This document shows positions 5,203 to 8,978 of a stretch of 8,978 nt of DNA, piece by piece; position 1 is the first letter of the stretch; every line of letters begins with the position of its first letter. Made by a program: the position numbers and the translations under genes. The DNA comes from CAZLIC01 sp964559535 (GTDB lineage: Bacteria; Pseudomonadota; Alphaproteobacteria; Rhodobacterales; Rhodobacteraceae). The stretch lies in NCBI GenBank assembly GCA_964559535.1, contig CAZLIC010000121.1, positions 1 to 8,978 of the forward strand, read 5' to 3'. The notes under the pieces are model-generated. The model was not told the origin of the DNA. It worked only from the letters and a program-made list of their open reading frames with translations, and ran no database searches.

Positions 5203-6342
5203 ATGACCCTTGCCACTGTTCCCGCCGATGACCTGCCGCATGACATCGACCGCCTCATCGACCGCGTGAAGGGCCGCCTCTTCACCAAGAAGGGCGCGGG
5301 GTTCCTCGGCAGCCTTCTGGCCAAGGTTTCACTCCGCTGGACGCGCGACCTGCCCACGGCGGCGATCAGCGCCCGCACGCTTTTCTGGAACCCGGACTTC
5401 TTCATGTCGCTCGACGAGGAAACCCGGATCACCGTCTTAGCCCACGAGCTCTGGCACAACGCCTTCCTGCACGGCGCGCGCCTGAACGAGCGCTGCCCCG
5501 AAATCTGGAACATCGCGGGCGATCACGTGATCAACCTCATGCTGAAAGACCACGGCTATTTCATGGGGGGATTCCCCTATGTCATGGACGACCGGTTCAA
5601 GGGCATGTCCACGGACGAGGTCTATGACATCCTGATCCAGCCCGGCGCGCCGCAGATGGCGGGGGATGGGCTGCAGGGCGACGTCATGCCGCTTGACCCG
5701 CGCGACGTCCCTGACGCGCTGGCCGATGTCGTGGCCGCCTCCCACGCCGCCCGCATCTCCGGCCAACCTGGCGCCATCCCTGGTGAGGTGCAGCTGACAA
5801 TCGAGACCTTCCTTGCCCCGAAGCTCCCCTGGGAGACGATCCTCTTCAACTTCTTCAACGCCCTGACCAGCGAGGAATACTCCTTCACGCGTCCGAACCG
5901 CCGCTATCACGACCCCGTCGTGCCAGGCATCACGGGCCGCAACGGGCTTGAGCACCTGATCTACTACCTCGACATCTCGGGCAGCATCACCGACGACCAC
6001 ATCCTGCGCTTCAACTCCGAGGTGAAGTTCATCCAGGAGGCGCTGAAGCCCGAACGGCTGACCCTCGTCACCTTCGACACCCGCATCCAGGACATCTACG
6101 AGTTCGAGCGGGACGACCCTTTCGAGAAGATCGTCGTCCACGGCCGCGGCGGCACCGACCTGCAGGATGTCTTCGACCACGCGCGCGCCAACGCCCCCAC
6201 GGCGATCATCGTCTTCACCGACCTCGAGGTGGGCATCCCCGACAATCCTGGCGTCCCGGTGATCTGGGTGTGCATCGAGAACCCTCGGAAAACCGTGCCC
6301 TTCGGCCAGATGATCCACTTGTCAGGATTAGATTATCTTTGA
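5203..6342 (+). CDS. HExxH metallopeptidase-like/VWA (DUF2201-type) fusion protein
   Basis: ATG at 5203 lies directly after the previous stop. The 379-residue protein has two domains. The N-terminal one carries the zinc motif HELWH (81-85) and WNIAGDHVIN (102-111), where Asp107 is a likely third metal ligand, as in the putative metallopeptidase domain found with DUF2201 VWA proteins. The C-terminal VWA domain has a complete MIDAS metal site: DISGS (257-261), Thr318 in GGTDLQD and Asp340 in FTDLE. Such proteins are the usual partners of MoxR-like ATPases, as the neighbouring gene order supports. I see no signal peptide, so it should act in the cytoplasm. Whether the peptidase site cleaves protein is not established for the family. 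The stop lies inside the AT-rich promoter-like region of the next gene. Confidence 0.9.
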   Translation: MTLATVPADDLPHDIDRLIDRVKGRLFTKKGAGFLGSLLAKVSLRWTRDLPTAAISARTLFWNPDFFMSLDEETRITVLAHELWHNAFLHGARLNERCPEIWNIAGDHVINLMLKDHGYFMGGFPYVMDDRFKGMSTDEVYDILIQPGAPQMAGDGLQGDVMPLDPRDVPDALADVVAASHAARISGQPGAIPGEVQLTIETFLAPKLPWETILFNFFNALTSEEYSFTRPNRRYHDPVVPGITGRNGLEHLIYYLDISGSITDDHILRFNSEVKFIQEALKPERLTLVTFDTRIQDIYEFERDDPFEKIVVHGRGGTDLQDVFDHARANAPTAIIVFTDLEVGIPDNPGVPVIWVCIENPRKTVPFGQMIHLSGLDYL

Positions 6343-6391
6343 TAGTTATCATCTGATCTTCTGCCGATATGATACGATAGGGAACCATGAC
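6319..6391 (+). promoter_or_regulatory. Promoter-like region with operator copy 2, upstream of dcd
   Basis: Two overlapping sigma-70-like promoters are visible: TTGTCA (6319-6324) with GATAGT (6341-6346), spacer 16; and TTATCA (6346-6351) with TATGAT (6368-6373), spacer 16. TTATCATCTGATCT (6346-6359) repeats the element at 1420-1433 and would cover the second -35 box. TATC/GATA half-sites are dense: TATC 6334 and 6347, GATA 6341, 6366, 6371 and 6376. This suggests the dCTP deaminase gene was separately promoted and repressible. Confidence 0.5.
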
Positions 6392-6846
6392 GTGATCATC
6401 AACGGACCTGACCTTCTGGCCGCCGCCCCCATCCGCAACATGGTGGCCCAGAAGATGAGCTTCCGCGGGCTGAGCTACGGCCTGACCGAATGCGGCTATG
6501 ACATCCGCATCGCGCAGGATGTGACGATGTATTTCGGGCGGCGCTTCACGTTGGCGAGCTCGGTGGAGTACTTCTACCTGCCCAACGACCTGATGGGGCG
6601 GGTGCTGAACAAGTCCACCTGGGCGCGCCTCGGCATCGACGCCTCGATGACCACCAACATCGAACCCGGCTGGCGCGGCCACCTGACGATCGAGCTGCGC
6701 TATTCCGGCTGGCTGTCACCATCCGCAAGGGTATGGGCATCGCCCAGGTGATCTTCGAACGTGTGAAAAACCCCGTGCTCTACTCCGGCAAGTATCAGGA
6801 CCAGGCGCCCGAGCCTGTCCACGCAAAGCTGGCCGACGTCCACTGA
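6392..6846 (+). pseudogene. dcd: dCTP deaminase gene interrupted by a frameshift
   Basis: GTG at 6392 follows AGGGAA (6379-6384) with 7 bases between, matching local spacing. Residues 28-39 (SYGLTECGYDIR), KSTWARLG (74-81, substrate-binding Ser/Arg) and EPGW...LTIE with catalytic-type Glu101 identify dCTP deaminase, which converts dCTP to dUTP. After RYSG (103-106) the frame runs off to TGA at 6749-6751. The expected ending, LAVTIRKGMGIAQVIFE and on to VH, is encoded one frame back from 6709 to TGA 6844-6846. The change is equivalent to losing 1 or 4 bases near 6707-6712; family spacing slightly favours 4. Active-site residues lie before the break, but the C-terminal strands and tail that complete the fold are lost. 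It could be a true mutation, an assembly error or, less likely, programmed shifting; no slippery heptamer is seen. The intact form would be about 151 residues, shorter than the 193 of E. coli. Confidence 0.85.
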
Positions 6847-6860
6847 GCGGTCTGCCGCTC
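6845..6860. terminator. Hairpin overlapping the dcd stop codon
   Basis: GAGCGG (6845-6850) pairs perfectly with CCGCTC (6855-6860) around the loop TCTG. There is no following T-run, so termination would be weak or factor-dependent. A second weak inverted pair, TCCGG/CCGGA, lies at 6885-6902. Confidence 0.35.
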
Positions 6861-6932
6861 CCGACACGCCCCTCTGCGCAACACTCCGGGAATAGGTCCG
6901 GAACGTTTCACACCCCAATCAGGAGATCCGCC

Positions 6933-7184
6933 ATGCCTGCCTTTGCGCAGATCGAAGGTTCTGTCGTCCTCAGAACGCGGGGCCGGTTCAAGGCAACCAG
7001 CGTGCACGTCCTGAACGACGAGCTCTATGCCCGGGATGGCGGCAGCTTCATCCGCCTCAAGGGCGGCGGCGGCACCTCGCTCGACCGCACGCACTGGAGC
7101 GATCTCGACATTCAGGTCCTCTACCGGATCGACCGCGCAACCCAGCACATGGTCCTTCTGCCTCAGCTTCTCGCCTCGGCCTGA
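6933..7184 (+). CDS. Hypothetical protein, 83 residues
   Basis: ATG at 6933 follows AGGAG (6921-6925). The sequence looks like an all-beta small domain: alternating strands such as GSVVLRTRGRFKATSVHVL (about 9-27), then RDGGSFIRLKGGGGTS (about 34-49) and a C-terminal segment IQVLYRIDRATQHMVLLPQLL. No cysteines, membrane helix or known motif. It forms a pair with the next gene, 34 bases downstream, and the two have the same C-rich leader style. Function unknown. Confidence 0.72.
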   Translation: MPAFAQIEGSVVLRTRGRFKATSVHVLNDELYARDGGSFIRLKGGGGTSLDRTHWSDLDIQVLYRIDRATQHMVLLPQLLASA

Positions 7185-7218
7185 ACCCGCACCGGACCCA
7201 CCCAGGAACCCACCCGCC

Positions 7219-7524
7219 ATGCCCAACACCGGCCACAAGCCGCTCGTTCCCTTCGACCCCGACAGGGAGCACAACGAGCGTCACCCCATCGCCTCTGCCA
7301 TGCGCCGCAAGGGCTTCGTGCCGTTGCCCCGGCTCTGGGTGCGGGCCGAGGACATGGCCGAGATCTACGCCATCACCGAACGCTACCGCGACGAGGTGAT
7401 GCGCACCCGGGCCGAGGTTCAGGCGCAGACAGGGGCCAACACCCTACCTGCCGCGAACTTCGATCCCGTCGCCAACAAGGACGATGCCTGGGCAGCCTTT
7501 GAGCGTGCCCGCCAGGCCTCGTGA
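7219..7524 (+). CDS. Hypothetical protein, 101 residues
   Basis: ATG at 7219 follows CAGGAACC (7203-7210); the longer in-frame extension upstream overlaps the previous gene and is not used. The central part, RRKGFVPLPRLWVRAEDMAEIYAITERYRDEVMRTRAEV (about 29-67, quoted by its ends RRKGF and RAEV), reads as a short basic lead into two amphipathic helices. The C-terminus is Ala/Asn/Asp-rich. Small proteins with a PLPRLWV segment occur beside phage or island genes as far as I recall, but I cannot name a family. It lies 31 bases before the excisionase-like gene and may belong to the same transcript. Confidence 0.72.
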   Translation: MPNTGHKPLVPFDPDREHNERHPIASAMRRKGFVPLPRLWVRAEDMAEIYAITERYRDEVMRTRAEVQAQTGANTLPAANFDPVANKDDAWAAFERARQAS

Positions 7525-7555
7525 CCAGCCCACCCGCCACCGCAGGACGCTTCCC

Positions 7556-7759
7556 ATGACCCGACACACCCCCATCTTCGCGACGGAGCGGACGGCTGCG
7601 CAGCTTTTCGACATGACCCCGGCCGAGTTCATGTCGCTGGTGAACCTGGGCCACCTGCCGAAACCCCGTGACATCGGTGGCGTGCAGCGCTGGGATGTCG
7701 CCGAACTCACCCGCATCGCCAAAGGCGAGGCGATCCACGGAGGGTCGATGTCATGGTGA
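7556..7759 (+). CDS. Excisionase-like small HTH protein (probable recombination directionality factor)
   Basis: ATG at 7556 follows CAGGA (7542-7546). The 67-residue protein is nearly all one winged-helix-type domain: RTAAQLFDMTPAEFMSLVNLGHLP (12-35, first helices, quoted in parts: RTAAQLF and EFMSLVNLGHLP), the wing region KPRDIGGVQRWDVAEL (36-51) and a final helix. The LVNxGxLPxPxxxxGxxRW pattern is characteristic of excisionase/AlpA-type MerR-like domains, which bend DNA at attachment sites and bias the integrase toward excision. The gene overlaps the integrase start by 7 bases, the usual arrangement for a directionality factor. It could also act as a transcription regulator. Confidence 0.8.
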   Translation: MTRHTPIFATERTAAQLFDMTPAEFMSLVNLGHLPKPRDIGGVQRWDVAELTRIAKGEAIHGGSMSW

Positions 7760-8775
7760 ACAAGTGGGGCCGCCCCCACCTTTGGCGCCACAAATGCGGC
7801 AAGTTCTACGTGGTGAAGATCACCGAAGGAAAGCGCACCTACCACGGCCCCCTGAAGGCCACCTTCGGCACCGAGGCCTTCGACCGCGAATACTGGTCCA
7901 TCCGCAACGGCAAGGCCGCGGCCGCCAGCACCTCCTGGGCGGCGCTGATCAAGTCCTATCGCAACAGCGAACGCTGGAGAAAGCTAAAGGTCCGCACCCG
8001 CGCCGACTATGAGAAGGTCCTCGAATACATCGAAGAGAAGAACGGCGACCGTGACATGACCCGCGTGTCCCGTCCCGATGTCATCGCGGCGATGGAGAAG
8101 AACCGCGACCGCACGCGCTTTGCCAACTATATCGCGCAGGTCATGTCGGTCCTCTGCGAACATGCCGTCGACATCGGCTGGCTGACCCAGAACCCCGCTA
8201 AGGGCGTCAAGCTGATGAAGACGCCGCAAGAGCGCAAGCAGGCCCACGTTCCTTGGCCGGACTGGGCCGTTGCCAAGGCGCGCGCCGAAATGCCGATCCT
8301 CCAGCGCCTGATCCTGGAACTCGGCATCGGCACGGCACAGCGACCCGGTGACCTGCCGCGATTCGACTGGGGCGATTTCGACGGCGAGAACCTGCGTCTG
8401 ACGCAGAGCAAGACCGGCGTCTCGCTCGTCCTGCCCTGCACCGATCACCTCAAGCAGGCGCTGGCCGACTGGAAAGCATCGCTGCCCTATGCGCCGCTTC
8501 CGAACCAGCCGATCCTTCGCACGAAAGAAGGATCACGGATGACCTATTTCCAACTTGCCCACGCAATGAAGACCGAGCGGGAGCGGCTGGAATTGCAGGA
8601 ATTCGACCTGCACGCCATGCGCTACCGGGGGGTCATGGAGCTTGCCTGGGCAGGCTGCGACGACGACGAGATCGCGGCCTACAGCGGGCACATGTCGCGG
8701 GCCATGATCCGCAAGTATGCGGGCGAGGCGCGCCAAATCATGCGCGCGCGGCAGGCCAAGGCAAAGCGGAAGTAG
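7753..8775 (+). CDS. int: Tyrosine recombinase (integrase)
   Basis: ATG at 7753 lies inside the end of the excisionase-like gene. The 340-residue protein has an N-terminal arm-binding-type part (about 1-60), a core-binding SAM-like domain (about 62-150, from TSWAALIKSY) and a catalytic domain with all expected residues: Arg197 (AQRPGDL), Lys220 (SKTG), His287 and Arg290 (LHAMR), His313 (SGHMS) and nucleophile Tyr322 (MIRKYAG). It should catalyse site-specific integration and, with the HTH partner, excision of the element. Its C-terminus is basic (RARQAKAKRK). The gene ends 127 bases before a complete tRNA-Cys, a plausible attachment site. Length and motif spacing are normal, with no sign of decay. 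Confidence 0.95.
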   Translation: MVNKWGRPHLWRHKCGKFYVVKITEGKRTYHGPLKATFGTEAFDREYWSIRNGKAAAASTSWAALIKSYRNSERWRKLKVRTRADYEKVLEYIEEKNGDRDMTRVSRPDVIAAMEKNRDRTRFANYIAQVMSVLCEHAVDIGWLTQNPAKGVKLMKTPQERKQAHVPWPDWAVAKARAEMPILQRLILELGIGTAQRPGDLPRFDWGDFDGENLRLTQSKTGVSLVLPCTDHLKQALADWKASLPYAPLPNQPILRTKEGSRMTYFQLAHAMKTERERLELQEFDLHAMRYRGVMELAWAGCDDDEIAAYSGHMSRAMIRKYAGEARQIMRARQAKAKRK

Positions 8776-8779
8776 CGTC

Positions 8780-8829
8780 CTTGCCAGGGGCGAACAGAAC
8801 AGAGACGGAACGGGAACGCCCTTGGCAAG
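8780..8829. terminator. 13-base inverted repeat downstream of the integrase
   Basis: CTTGCCAGGGGCG (8780-8792) and CGCCCTTGGCAAG (8817-8829) are reverse complements at 12 of 13 positions, separated by 24 bases. It may terminate the integrase transcript, but no T-run follows directly and the loop is long. Its position in the integrase-to-tRNA gap also suits a recombination-protein binding site. Confidence 0.5.
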
Positions 8830-8850
8830 TGATACAAGCAATGATACAAA
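8822..8850 (+). promoter_or_regulatory. Putative promoter of tRNA-Cys
   Basis: TTGGCA (8822-8827) and TACAAA (8845-8850) are separated by 17 bases and match the sigma-70 boxes at 5 and 4 of 6 positions. Transcription would begin about 45 bases before the tRNA. The -35 box overlaps the right arm of the inverted repeat. Confidence 0.4.
8830..8849. repeat. Direct repeat TGATACAA x2
   Basis: TGATACAA occurs at 8830-8837 and 8842-8849, start to start 12 bases. Short direct repeats next to an integrase gene are typical of integrase arm-type or excisionase binding sites. The repeats also lie within the promoter-like sequence, so their role is uncertain. Confidence 0.5.
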
Positions 8851-8902
8851 ACGCCTGCCTCGAAGGCTGCGCCGACAGAAAGCGTAGTTTTTTCAACAGC
8901 TT

Positions 8903-8976
8903 GGCGGGTTGGCGGAGAGGTTACGCAGCGGATTGCAAATCCGTGTAGACCGGTTCGATTCCGGTACCCGCCTCCA
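8903..8976 (+). tRNA. tRNA-Cys (anticodon GCA)
   Basis: A complete cloverleaf folds. Acceptor GGCGGGT (8903-8909) pairs with ACCCGCC (8966-8972). The D stem is GCG/CGC (8912-8914 with 8924-8926). Anticodon stem GCGGA/TCCGT (8928-8932 with 8940-8944, one G-T pair) holds the loop TTGCAAA, anticodon GCA at 8935-8937. The T arm is ACCGG-TTCGATT-CCGGT (8949-8965). The discriminator base is T (U73), the identity base of cysteine tRNAs, and CCA is encoded at 8974-8976. It lies just downstream of the integrase, so it is a candidate integration site. Confidence 0.97.
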
Positions 8977-8978
8977 GT

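Noticed and set aside
5437..6318. 293-codon open frame on the - strand
   Set aside because: It lies antisense to the HExxH-VWA gene, whose catalytic motifs are clear; the composition is a typical GC-rich shadow.
6366..6385. ATAGGGA at 6377-6383 as a T7-like promoter end
   Set aside because: Only the last bases resemble the T7 consensus; the upstream recognition part does not match, it also serves as the dcd ribosome binding site, and no second copy was found in the window.
6700..6715. Programmed -1 ribosomal frameshift in dcd
   Set aside because: There is no slippery heptamer of the X-XXY-YYZ type and no obvious stimulatory stem just downstream; a simple indel is more likely.
6392..6846. 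dCTP deaminase as an anti-phage dCTP-depletion gene
   Set aside because: The sequence matches the short metabolic dCTP deaminase form, not a larger defence-type protein, and the gene is broken.
1..8978. CRISPR arrays, insertion sequences, rRNA genes
   Set aside because: I found no regularly spaced repeat array, no transposase-like gene with terminal inverted repeats, and no rRNA sequence.

Overview
This window looks like the integrase end of a chromosomally integrated mobile element in a GC-rich alphaproteobacterium, probably Rhodobacterales. That assignment is an inference from codon bias, the AGGAA-type ribosome binding sites and the kinds of small conserved proteins present; nothing in the window proves the taxon. 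Every gene I can support lies on the + strand. No phage structural, conjugation or relaxase gene is visible here, so I cannot say whether the element is a prophage, an integrative conjugative element or a satellite.

Layout. (1) Bases 3-1082 are the 3' part of a single-subunit, T7-type RNA polymerase with all the palm and fingers catalytic residues I looked for. It is followed by a long terminator-like hairpin (1127-1170). (2) Bases 1083-1795 are mostly non-coding. They are locally AT-rich, full of palindromes, and hold one doubtful 49-codon ORF. (3) Bases 1796-3256 hold four small conserved or hypothetical genes: one ending in a pentapeptide repeat, a DUF6878-like protein, a DUF6915-like protein and an 89-residue protein. 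(4) After an AT-rich alternating-palindrome block (3278-3318) comes a 140-residue hypothetical gene, then a tight set: a MoxR-like AAA+ ATPase, a 77-residue protein that overlaps it by 4 bases, and a fused HExxH metallopeptidase-like/VWA protein. (5) A dCTP deaminase gene (6392-6846) has its own promoter-like region but is broken by a frameshift. (6) Two small hypothetical genes follow, then an excisionase-like HTH gene overlapping a complete tyrosine recombinase gene. (7) The window closes with an inverted repeat, a pair of TGATACAA direct repeats, a promoter-like sequence and a complete tRNA-Cys(GCA), a plausible integration target.

How the parts may work together. The excisionase and integrase would move the element. 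The MoxR/VWA pair is a classic chaperone-like ATPase plus metal-binding adaptor, here joined to a putative zinc peptidase domain. The dCTP deaminase would feed dUTP/dTTP synthesis if it were intact. The single-subunit polymerase, all genes pointing the same way, and recurring TATC/GATA palindromes in three control regions raise the possibility that the element has a private transcription system. That last link is inference. The window gives no direct proof of which promoters the polymerase reads.
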